The notes under the pieces were generated by a model. It saw only the letters and a list, made by a program, of their open reading frames with translations. It had not been told where the DNA came from and did not search any database. Source: Pontibacter sp. E15-1 (lineage in GTDB: Bacteria > Bacteroidota > Bacteroidia > Cytophagales > Hymenobacteraceae). Taken from it: a stretch of 64,000 bases of DNA. This document shows positions 54,646-61,781 of this stretch, piece after piece (within the stretch, counting starts at the first letter, position 1; each line of letters begins with the position of its first letter). The position numbers and the translations under genes are program-made. The stretch spans positions 124,001-188,000 of the forward strand of contig NZ_JAKVIR010000004.1 of the NCBI RefSeq assembly GCF_022601975.1, written 5' to 3'.

Positions 54646-56577
54646 TTATTTATACCGCAGCCCGAAGCCAAATTTGTAGAGCGGGTCTTTCGAGTCGTAG
54701 GGAACATCCTCTTTCTGGTTGCGCACCGCTTCCATCGACGAAGGCAGCTCGAAGGGCAGGTTGCCCTCCGGCTTGGCCTTGCCGAAGATCACGTCCAGCA
54801 CCGCTGCATCGCTCGCCCCAAAATCAGCAAACAGTCCTTTGGCGTTTTTGCTGATCTCCGGGATCACAGCCGGGCGGTCGAGGTAGATGTCCACGATGGT
54901 GGGCACTGTTTTGAGCAGTTGCAGAATCTCTTCCTTCTCCTTGCCTTTAAAGTCAAGGTCGCCGTGGTGGAAACCGAGCGCAAAGGGGTTCTTCGTCTCC
55001 ACCGGATACCAGGGGGCTTTCAGGCGGATAATCGCCATATCAGCCTCTTTCGGGTTTTCTACCACGGTGCCATACTGGGCGGCCACTTTCGGATCCACGT
55101 TTTTCACGTACAGCTTCAGTTTTCCTGGCTGCAGCGGCAGGGTGTTTTTGTCGTTTTTGAGGAGCGTCATAGCGCGGCGCTGCGAGGCTTCCCCGGCAGC
55201 CTTGAAGGCCGGTGTGCTCAGAACCTCCACCGCCTTCTCCGCATCCACATACGGGTTGTCGAACAGGCCCAGCTGGAACTTCTGGCGCAGCAGCCGGCGA
55301 ACGGATGTATCCAGGCGGTCTTCTGTAAGTTTGCCGGCTTTTGCCAACTGCACCACCAGTTCCGGCACGCTTTCGCCGCCAAACTGGTCTACGCCGGCGT
55401 CAATCACTTTCTTCACGCGGTCTTCGGCACTGAGCTGCTCCACGCCCCAGGCACGGGCTGGCCAGATGGTGGTGCCCATGTTCGCGTCCGAGATCAGGCC
55501 CCAGTCGGTGCATACCACGCCGTCGAACTTATACTTCTCGCGCAGCAGGCCCGTGATGATGGCTTTGTTGAAAGCGAAAGCCACTTCCTCATCCGTCTGC
55601 CCTGTCGGCACACCGTAGTAAGGCATGATGGCGGCGGTGTTGGCTTCAAAGGCGGCCTCAAACGGAATCAGGTGGTAGTCGAAGTTATTGCCGGGGTATA
55701 CCTGCCCTTTCTGAAACTCAAAGTGCGGGTCGAGGCCTTCTTTCTGCGGACCTCCGCCCGAAAAGTGCTTGGTCATGCAGGCCACGCTGTTCGGCCCGAG
55801 CGCATCGCCCTGAAAACCGAGGATATAGGCTTTGGCCATACGTGCCGAGAGTTGCGCGTCTTCGCCAAACGTGCCGCCGATGCGCGCCCAGCGGGGCTCC
55901 GTGGCGAGGTCTACCTGCGGGTGCAGCGCCTCGCGCATCCCCACGGCCAGATACTCCTGGCGGGCAATGTCGGCAAACTGCCGGGTCAGGGCCTCGTCGC
56001 CGATGGCGGCAAAGCCCAGGGGCTCGCACCATTGCGAAAAGCCGCCTGCCTCCATCGAGAAAATGCTCTCGCTGAAATGGTTGCGCGGGTCGGAGGCGAT
56101 GGTGACCGGTATACCCAAACGGGTGTTTTCCGCCAGTTTCTGGATGGCGTTATACCCTGTGGCCAGTGATTGCGTGCCCGGCACCTGCCAAAAGTTGAAG
56201 TGGTTCATGTGCTTGCCGTTGATAGACTCGGCCGCGGCGGGCAGACGGGCAGCCATACCCTTGGTCTCAGGCGTTTTCTCTATGGTGCCGTCGTCGTTGA
56301 TAAACGTACCGTTGATGAACATCATACCCGCTTTCTCCTCCAGCGTCATCTGGCCCAGCAGGTCGCTAACGCGTGCTTCCAGCGGCTGGGTACTGTCTTC
56401 ATACACGTCCAGGCGACCGTTCTTGTTCAGGTCGCGGTAATTGGTGGCCGCAGCCGGAGCTGAGGCCGTGGTCGTGTCGCTACTGCCTGTTGGCTGGCTG
56501 TGGGTGCAGGCCATGCTGGCTAGCAAGAGCGCCAACGGGAACCTCTTCAGAAGCCGGGATCGGGTAATTTTAACCAT
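54646..56577 (-). CDS. GH3 family beta-glucosidase-type glycoside hydrolase, exported lipoprotein
   Basis: A 643-residue lipoprotein read from the ATG at 56577 (signal ends MACTHS). Near the N-terminus is a calcium-loop-like segment (NKNGRLDVYED), then the GH3 TIM barrel with ARVSDLLGQMTLEEKAGMMF and VACMTKHFSGGGPQKEG, and the nucleophile Asp358 in VVCTDWG, followed by the alpha/beta sandwich with a C-terminal FGFGLRYK ending. The order is that of exo-acting beta-glucosidases. Divergently transcribed from the Nudix regulator with 119 bp between the starts, and two similar palindromes in that gap. It probably releases glucose, or another hexose, from imported oligosaccharides. Confidence 0.92.
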   Translation of the reverse strand: MVKITRSRLLKRFPLALLLASMACTHSQPTGSSDTTTASAPAAATNYRDLNKNGRLDVYEDSTQPLEARVSDLLGQMTLEEKAGMMFINGTFINDDGTIEKTPETKGMAARLPAAAESINGKHMNHFNFWQVPGTQSLATGYNAIQKLAENTRLGIPVTIASDPRNHFSESIFSMEAGGFSQWCEPLGFAAIGDEALTRQFADIARQEYLAVGMREALHPQVDLATEPRWARIGGTFGEDAQLSARMAKAYILGFQGDALGPNSVACMTKHFSGGGPQKEGLDPHFEFQKGQVYPGNNFDYHLIPFEAAFEANTAAIMPYYGVPTGQTDEEVAFAFNKAIITGLLREKYKFDGVVCTDWGLISDANMGTTIWPARAWGVEQLSAEDRVKKVIDAGVDQFGGESVPELVVQLAKAGKLTEDRLDTSVRRLLRQKFQLGLFDNPYVDAEKAVEVLSTPAFKAAGEASQRRAMTLLKNDKNTLPLQPGKLKLYVKNVDPKVAAQYGTVVENPKEADMAIIRLKAPWYPVETKNPFALGFHHGDLDFKGKEKEEILQLLKTVPTIVDIYLDRPAVIPEISKNAKGLFADFGASDAAVLDVIFGKAKPEGNLPFELPSSMEAVRNQKEDVPYDSKDPLYKFGFGLRYK

Positions 56578-56604
56578 GTATGTGATTATTAAGGGGTTTA
56601 GATG

Positions 56605-56621
56605 TGTGTCGATGTGACACA
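56605..56621. promoter_or_regulatory. putative operator near the GH3 start
   Basis: A perfect palindrome, TGTGTC-N5-GACACA, 28 bp upstream of the GH3 start codon. It resembles the palindrome next to the Nudix gene (TTTGTC-N6-GACGCA), suggesting that one protein binds both. Confidence 0.6.
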
Positions 56622-56660
56622 ATGTAGGTAAATTTTCTGTCTTTTTGCATTTCAGCCTGT

Positions 56661-56668
56661 TATATTTG
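56661..56668 (+). promoter_or_regulatory. promoter -7 box of the Nudix regulator gene
   Basis: TATATTTG is an exact match to the Bacteroidetes -7 consensus TAnnTTTG, 29 bp before the GTG start. Its last bases form the left end of the adjoining operator palindrome, so regulator binding would block the promoter. Confidence 0.65.
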
Positions 56669-56682
56669 TCTGAACAGACGCA
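56665..56682. promoter_or_regulatory. putative operator overlapping the Nudix gene promoter
   Basis: TTTGTC-N6-GACGCA with the perfect core GTCTGAACAGAC. It overlaps the -7 box TATATTTG and ends 14 bp before the Nudix start, as expected for autorepression. Confidence 0.6.
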
Positions 56683-56696
56683 AAAATCAACCAAGC

Positions 56697-57464
56697 GTGA
56701 AAGAAAAAGAAGGAACGATGTTGCATGAAGAGGAGGCGATTTTCCAGCCGGGCCTTTCGGTGGACTGTGTGATCTTCGGGTTTCATGACAACCAGCTGAA
56801 AGTGTTGCTGCTGAAGATGAAGGCGGCTGACAAGTGGGCGCTGCCAGGAGGCTTTGTGTATAAGGAGGAGGATGTGGAGGATGCTGCCGTGCGGGTGCTG
56901 CAGTCGCGCACCGGCCTCCGCAATATTTTTCTGCAGCAGTTCCATACCTTCGGCGACCCTGCCCGCTCCAACCGGAAACTGAACCGGGCCCTGCTGCGCT
57001 CGGTGGGGGTGCAGGCCGACGATTCCCATTGGTTTTTGCAGCGCTTCATCACGGTGGGGTATTATGCCCTGGTGGATTTCTCGGGTGCCGTGCCGCAACC
57101 TGACGCCACCTCGGAGGCCTGTGCCTGGTGGGATTTTCAGGAAATGCCAGCCCTGGTGATGGACCACCAGCACATCTTGCAGAAAGCCCTGGAGACACTC
57201 CGCAAGCAGCTCAACGACCAGCCCATCGGGTATAACCTGCTCCCCGAAAAATTCACGATGCCCGAACTGCAGCGCCTCTACGAAACCATACTGGGCAAGC
57301 AACTGGACCGCCGCAACTTCCAGCGCAAGATGCTGGGCTATGGCATCCTGAACCGCCTGGAAGAACGCAAGCAAGGCGTGGCGCACAAAGCACCGTACTA
57401 CTATTCGTTTGATAAGGAGAAGTATGCAGTTGCTTTGGAGAATGGTTTGCAGCAGGGGTGGTAG
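56697..57464 (+). CDS. Nudix-fold transcriptional regulator (NrtR/AraR-like)
   Basis: A 255-residue protein: Nudix domain at about 15-150 (SVDCVIFGFHDNQLKVLLLK, KWALPGGFVYKEED) and a winged-helix domain at about 165-240 (FTMPELQRLYETILGKQLDRRNFQRKM). The Nudix box is degraded: Gly52, Glu58 and Arg66 are kept, but the three catalytic Glu positions that follow are Val67, Ser70 and Arg71, so it should bind a ligand and not hydrolyse it. In Bacteroidetes such proteins are sugar regulators (AraR of Bacteroides). Start is GTG 56697 or ATG 56718. It is divergent from the GH3 gene and has a likely operator over its own promoter. Confidence 0.88.
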   Translation: MKEKEGTMLHEEEAIFQPGLSVDCVIFGFHDNQLKVLLLKMKAADKWALPGGFVYKEEDVEDAAVRVLQSRTGLRNIFLQQFHTFGDPARSNRKLNRALLRSVGVQADDSHWFLQRFITVGYYALVDFSGAVPQPDATSEACAWWDFQEMPALVMDHQHILQKALETLRKQLNDQPIGYNLLPEKFTMPELQRLYETILGKQLDRRNFQRKMLGYGILNRLEERKQGVAHKAPYYYSFDKEKYAVALENGLQQGW

Positions 57465-57519
57465 GGGTTATAGCTTTTTGTCAGCGCTTAAACAGGGAGT
57501 GAAGTTTTGTTATCTTGCA

Positions 57520-57642
57520 CAGGACTTTCGCAAAGCTGCCCTTGTTGCGTCTTTTGACCAACAAGTTGCTGGTGAGAACACACAACAACGGCAGGCTGCA
57601 GACTGCTTTCGCTCTGTGTTTCGATTAGATGCGAAAGTCCTG
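57520..57642. mobile_element. second MITE-like hairpin element, 123 bp
   Basis: Perfect 12-bp terminal inverted repeats (CAGGACTTTCGC at 57520-57531, GCGAAAGTCCTG at 57631-57642) with further internal pairing (around CTGCC-TTGTTG and ACCA-CAA) and one unpaired stretch on the right. Flanked on both sides by TTGCA (57515-57519 and 57643-57647), a 5-bp target duplication. No coding capacity. Not related to the 161-bp element. Confidence 0.78.
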
Positions 57643-57670
57643 TTGCATATACTACAAGCATTGAAATCAC

Positions 57671-58198
57671 ATGAAAAAATTACTCATCATCACTGTCCTA
57701 TCGTTAATAGCGCTGGCCGCTTTTATATACTTCGGGGCTTTCAACGACAGCCCATCCAACAACCAACCGGTGGAAGCAATGCAGGCCCCGGCACAAGCTG
57801 CATCCAACGACCTGCCCGCTATGCCGCTTTCGCTGATGGACGGCTCTCGGGTAATGACCAAGAATCTGCAGGGCAAAACCATCCTGGTGCTGTACCAGCC
57901 AGACTGCGACCACTGCCAGCGCGAAGCCACCCAGATACAGGAAAACCTGCAGGCTTTCGAAGGCTATACCCTGTATTTTATCTCGGACGCGGACTTTGCA
58001 TTGCAGCAGCAGTTTGCCGACACCTATAAGCTGGCTGGCCAGGAGAACGTGTATTTCGCCACGGCCACTGTCAACGATATCCTCGACCAGATTGGCCCGA
58101 TCCAGACACCCTCGCTCTTTGTGTACTCAGCAGAGGGGCGCCTTGTGAAGTCGTTTATCGGAGAAACCCCGATCGAGCAGATTCTGCAGGTGCTCTAG
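57671..58198 (+). CDS. membrane-anchored thioredoxin-like protein
   Basis: A 175-residue protein with an N-terminal hydrophobic anchor at about 4-25, then a thioredoxin fold of the AhpC-TSA/TlpA kind: LQGKTILVLYQPDCDHCQRE carries the redox pair Cys79-x-x-Cys82, and the cis-Pro loop is IQTPSLFVY. It should face the periplasm and reduce disulfides or help protein maturation. The upstream region is interrupted by the 123-bp MITE only 28 bp before the start codon, so its promoter may lie inside or before the element. Confidence 0.88.
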   Translation: MKKLLIITVLSLIALAAFIYFGAFNDSPSNNQPVEAMQAPAQAASNDLPAMPLSLMDGSRVMTKNLQGKTILVLYQPDCDHCQREATQIQENLQAFEGYTLYFISDADFALQQQFADTYKLAGQENVYFATATVNDILDQIGPIQTPSLFVYSAEGRLVKSFIGETPIEQILQVL

Positions 58199-58212
58199 TT
58201 TTCTCGATACTG

Positions 58213-58237
58213 GTATTTCGAACGATGAGAGAAACCT
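58213..58237 (+). repeat. degenerate single REP unit
   Basis: ATTTCGAACGATGAGAGAAA matches the order of blocks in the REP pair at 54523-54604 with several changes. Confidence 0.35.
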
Positions 58238-58265
58238 GGCAATGACCGAACTCCGCAATGCCGGG

Positions 58266-58305
58266 TCCAACCACCCCCAACCCCTCCTTGTCCAAGGAGG
58301 GGAGT
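58266..58305. repeat. REP-like palindromic repeat left of the IS630 element
   Basis: CCCCTCCTTGTCCAAGGAGG is palindromic in its core (CCTCCTTG-TC-CAAGGAGG). The same unit with its CCAACCACCCCC flank occurs in inverted orientation at 59611-59650 on the other side of the IS630 element, and a shortened form is at 61666-61693. Confidence 0.7.
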
Positions 58306-58359
58306 CTGCTTATCAAAGTGATTGTTACCTTCTTCGTGAGGGACTAGTGCTTCCCCAAA

Positions 58360-59489
58360 TTAATTATTAGACACATAATTATCTATGTTTACTTTCTGGT
58401 ACTGTTCAGCTAGCTTTACTCTGGCGGTGTTGACCGTAAAGCTCCAATGTATTTTAGCAGCTTTTCTGTTACGTTTCTCACACCATATCAGCACCTCTCT
58501 TTCCAGTTCCTCTATGCTGCCAATCCTCCTGTTGAGGCATTCTCTTGCCAGCACCGAGAACTCTATCTCGGCCATATTAAGCCAACTCCCATGCTTTGGC
58601 GTAAAGTGGAAGTTGAACTTGCGGGCCAGTTCTCTGGCATCGGCTGCAGGCAGGTTCTCGTAGAAGGAGCCGTGGCTGTGGGTGTTGAGGTTGTCCTGCA
58701 CCAGCTCTATATGCCCTGCATGCCCATAATGCTCCCTTGCCAGCCACTCCATGAACTGCGCATAATCCTCTTTCGTGCGCCGCCTTCTTACCTGCACGTA
58801 TCGCTGGCCTGTGTCTATGTCGTAAGCCAGCAAAACAACAGCCGTGCCATTACGCTTGTACTCATTATCCTGCTTCTCTAGCTTGCCTTCCTTCATCGGC
58901 AACGGCGCCACTACTTCCCCCAGTAGCTGACAAGGCCTCTCATCAAAACATACTCTGGCCCTGCCTTCGACAGCTTCCTGCCCGTACAAGTCCAGCACAT
59001 CCTCCATGTTGGCCAGGTAACGGCTGTCTATCTTGCCGATGCACCACTGCTTTTTGAGCCAGGGCTTGAGCTTGCTTTTTTTAGGATCAGGCGCACCGAC
59101 TCATCGTGCACCTGATAACCCAATTCCACTATCTCCTCGTTAATCAGCGAGACGGTCCAGCGGGCGTGGCCGTCTGGCGCCTGGCTGCAGGCAATGCGGG
59201 TCACGGCCGCTTCCACCTCCGGTGTCACCTTGCGGGGCTGGCCCGGGCGAGGCTTCTCCTCCAGTGCCCCAAGCCTGTCCTTCAGAAAGCGGCCATGCAC
59301 GTTGTAGACCGTGGCCAGGCTCAAGCCTACCGCTTCTGCTATTGCTCTAGGCTGCTTGCCCTTGTCAAGATGGAGCAGAATCTGCGCTCGCTTTACTTTT
59401 CGTGCAGCATGCTTGCCCTTGTTTATGAGCTTTTCCAACGTGGCTTTCTCTGCTGCGCTTAACTCTACTTTATCTAATTGCTTTCCCAT
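58360..59489 (-). CDS. IS630-family transposase, read through a -1 frameshift
   Basis: Two overlapping frames on the minus strand. The first (59489 down to 59028) is a 153-residue helix-turn-helix part (KHAARKVKRAQILLHLDKGK, PRAIAEAVGLSLATVYNVHG, then LEEKPRPGQPRKVTPE). The second holds the DDE catalytic part: Asp in VCFDERPCQL, Asp in ELVQDNLNTH and Glu in GSWLNMAEIEFSVLAREC. The frames are joined at a run of seven A (59076-59082): after a -1 shift the text continues SKLKPWLKKQWCIGKIDSRY, the expected connecting region. The joined protein would be about 376 residues. A simple indel is the alternative, but the A7 run and intact ends favour programmed slippage. Confidence 0.85.
59076..59082 (-). 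promoter_or_regulatory. candidate -1 ribosomal slippery site A-AAA-AAA
   Basis: In the zero frame the minus strand reads CTA AAA AAA GCA; slipping back one base gives AGC AAG and opens the catalytic frame. The heptamer fits the X-XXY-YYZ rule. Confidence 0.65.
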
Positions 59490-59610
59490 ATTGCCTCTTG
59501 CTTTTCAGTAAAAGGCTTTTAAAACACTTTTAGTTCTATAAATTAATTTGGTAGAGCACTAGCTCTCTAGGAAAGAGAGCGTAGAAATTGATTTTATTAC
59601 ACTTGCGAAA

Positions 59611-59650
59611 ACTCCCCGCCTTGGACAAGGAGGGGGCAGGGGGTGGTTGG
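59611..59650. repeat. REP-like palindromic repeat right of the IS630 element
   Basis: Inverted counterpart of 58266-58305 (CCTTGGACAAGG core, then AGGGGGCAGGGGGTGGTTGG). It ends 4 bp from the stop codon of the creatininase-family gene on the minus strand, so it can also act as that gene's 3' structure. Confidence 0.7.
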
Positions 59651-59654
59651 ATTT

Positions 59655-60419
59655 TTACTCATACAAATCATCCAGATCTGCTTTCGACAGGTCGATGAAC
59701 AGCTGACTCATTTTGTCGGTTACGGCCTCGAAGAACCGTGCGCCTTTCTCGGCGGTGGCCTTCTTGGGGTTTCCCACGCCTGTGTCTTCTGTTACCTGCG
59801 TCCATTTGCGCTCTGCCCAGGCCCAGCCCTCGCGGTAAGCCTTTATCTTCGGTTTCTTGTCGTGACCATCGCCGGTTTCTTCCAGTGGCGTCACTAGGTC
59901 GGGGCGCAGGTGCAGGATCAGGCTGGTTTCCATTTCATCGGCATGGTCGCCGGGGTTCTCAAAAAACTCACTTTTGTTCATCGCCTGAAACCAGTTGCAG
60001 CTCGACAGGAACATGTTCGGGTATTTCAGTCCCAACTCCCGGAGCATGGTTTTAAAGTCGTTGCCGCCGTGGCTGTTCAGGATCAGAAGCTTTTGGATAC
60101 CCTGCCGGTTCAGCACCTCAATCACATCGTTCAGCACGGCTGCCTGCGTGCTGGGGCTCATGTTTATGTCCAGCAGAATATCGGTTTGCCCGGTGTTCAC
60201 GCCAAAGGGTATGGTGGGCAGGATGATGACTTTTGTCCCGGCCTCCCAGGCCTTTCGGGCGGCCTCGGCGGCAATATGATCCGCCTCGATGATGTCGGTG
60301 GCGTATGGGAGGTGATAATTGTGGGCCTCCGTGGCCCCCCAGGGCAAAACGGCCACCTCGAAGGTATGCTGCTGTATCTCTCTCCAGTTTGTCTCTGCCA
60401 GGATGTATGGTCTCATCAT
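59655..60419 (-). CDS. creatininase-family amidohydrolase, cytoplasmic
   Basis: A 254-residue protein without a signal peptide. Metal-site motifs of the creatininase fold are in place: PWGATEAHNYHLPYATDII (Glu, His and Asp), ILNSHGGNDFKTMLREL (His) and HADEMETSLILHL (Glu). Family members hydrolyse creatinine, formamidopyrimidine intermediates or act on sugar-related amides; which one applies cannot be told. The 3' end abuts a REP-like unit. No other gene shares its strand nearby. Confidence 0.85.
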   Translation of the reverse strand: MMRPYILAETNWREIQQHTFEVAVLPWGATEAHNYHLPYATDIIEADHIAAEAARKAWEAGTKVIILPTIPFGVNTGQTDILLDINMSPSTQAAVLNDVIEVLNRQGIQKLLILNSHGGNDFKTMLRELGLKYPNMFLSSCNWFQAMNKSEFFENPGDHADEMETSLILHLRPDLVTPLEETGDGHDKKPKIKAYREGWAWAERKWTQVTEDTGVGNPKKATAEKGARFFEAVTDKMSQLFIDLSKADLDDLYE

Positions 60420-60706
60420 GTGTCGTTTAGGTTTTAGGTATGATGCTGTTGTAAAGCTGTTTCCGATAGTAAATCAGCCGTTTATAGCATACGGCGAGCT
60501 TTCCCGAAGATAAGTATAAGATCGCGAAAAGGGAGGGGTTGCCCGTGTTTTTTGCCGGAGGTATGGGGAGCATGCCTCACCGGAAGAAAGTCTCTTTGCC
60601 CGGCTTAACTTTATCACTAACAAATATTTGGAAACTATGGAAGGATAAAAGGATTTAGCTATCTTGATATAAAATTGTCTTACCTACACTACATACTTCC
60701 GAGCCT

Positions 60707-61573
60707 ATGAAATTGCTACTGTTCCTGCTGCTGTGCGCCACGACAAGTTTTGCCCAGGATATACCGGCCCGCTGGGACGAACTGACGGCCAGCGACTGGC
60801 CGAAGGCGCTGGAGAAATCGAACCGCACCTGTATACTCCCCATCGGCATCCTGGAAAAGCACGGGATGCAAGCCCCCATCGGATCCGACCTGATCCATGT
60901 GCGGGAGTGGTCGGCGCGCGCCACCAAAAACGAGTATGCGGTGGTGTTCCCGGATTATTTTTACGGGCAGATAAACGAGGCGCGCCACCAGCCGGGCACT
61001 TTCTCGTTGCCAAGCCGGCTGGTATGGGAGCTGCTGGACGCCACGGTGGAGGAGATCGCCAGGAATGGCTTCAACAAGATCGTGATTGTAAACGGGCACG
61101 GCGGCAACCCCCAGCTGCTCCGCTATTTTGTGCAGTCGCAGTTGGAGAAGCGCCGCGACTATGCCGTGTATTTCTTCGACCCGGCCCAGGACCAGGCCTT
61201 TATGGAAAAGGCAAGCAAGGTGCGCAAAACCGACCCTGCCGGCGACATGCACGGCGGCGAGAACGAAACCTCCTCGCTGCTATACCTGCGCCCCGAGCTC
61301 GTGAAGCAGGAGCGGGCCACGCAGGAGTCGGGCCAGAACCAGAAGCGCCTGGGCGAGCTGCCCAACCTGTATACCGGTATCTGGTGGTATGCCAGCTTCC
61401 CGAACCACTATGCCGGTGAGGCCGAAAAAGCCTCGAAGGAGCTGGGGAAATTAATAACCGACAACAAAGTGGAGGCGTTGACCAAGGCGCTGAAAGCCGT
61501 GAAAGCCGATACCAAAACGCTGCAACTCCAGAAAGAATACTTTGATAAGGTGGATAAAGTCGGAGGGAAGTAG
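60707..61573 (+). CDS. creatininase-family amidohydrolase, exported
   Basis: A 288-residue protein with a signal peptide (cleavage near TSFAQD). The same metal-site motifs are visible: LPIGILEKHGMQAPIGSDLI, IVIVNGHGGNPQLLRYF and DMHGGENETSSLLYL. It shares the fold but not close sequence with the cytoplasmic protein at 59655. An exported creatininase is less common. The 287-bp divergent gap between the two genes (60420-60706) contains a TATCTTG near 60659-60665 that could be its promoter box. Confidence 0.85.
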   Translation: MKLLLFLLLCATTSFAQDIPARWDELTASDWPKALEKSNRTCILPIGILEKHGMQAPIGSDLIHVREWSARATKNEYAVVFPDYFYGQINEARHQPGTFSLPSRLVWELLDATVEEIARNGFNKIVIVNGHGGNPQLLRYFVQSQLEKRRDYAVYFFDPAQDQAFMEKASKVRKTDPAGDMHGGENETSSLLYLRPELVKQERATQESGQNQKRLGELPNLYTGIWWYASFPNHYAGEAEKASKELGKLITDNKVEALTKALKAVKADTKTLQLQKEYFDKVDKVGGK

Positions 61574-61585
61574 GGGCATTTAGTC

Positions 61586-61693
61586 GGATTATAAATCCTC
61601 CTTTATTTGAAGGCACGGATTGCAAATCCGCGCCAGGTAGCGCCAGCAAGCGGGAACGTGTAATTCCCCTCCTCGGAGGGGCAGGGGTGGGTA
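61586..61693. repeat. cluster of three short palindromic repeats
   Basis: In order: GGATTATAAATCC (61586-61598), the larger CGGATTGCAAATCCG inside GGC...GCC (61612-61634), and CCCCTCCTCGGAGGGG with a GCAGGGGTGGGT tail (61666-61693), which belongs to the REP family around the IS630 element. They lie just after the exported creatininase gene. Confidence 0.65.
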
Positions 61694-61781
61694 AATCATA
61701 TAAGCTGAATTGCTCACCAAGCTAGCATCAAACTAACTCAGTCAAGAAAAAGCATCAGGTATAAAGCATAAATATGACGGT

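Larger units (their letters stand above)
58347..59559 (-). mobile_element. complete IS630-family insertion sequence, 1213 bp
   Basis: Terminal inverted repeats of about 25 bp: left GTGCTTCCCCAAATTAATTA (58347 onward) matches the right end, read from 59559 inward, GTGCTCTACCAAATTAATTT. TA lies immediately outside both ends (58345-58346 and 59560-59561), the target duplication of this family. Length is typical. It contains one transposase coding region on the minus strand. It sits between two inverted REP-like units. Confidence 0.92.

Noticed and set aside
54571..56169. 532-codon open frame antisense to the GH3 gene
   Set aside because: The GH3 gene on the other strand has complete catalytic motifs; this frame has no domain and begins within the REP pair.
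57409..58029. 206-codon open frame spanning the 123-bp MITE
   Set aside because: It overlaps the end of the Nudix gene and the thioredoxin-like gene in another frame and includes the transposable hairpin; it is chance read-through.
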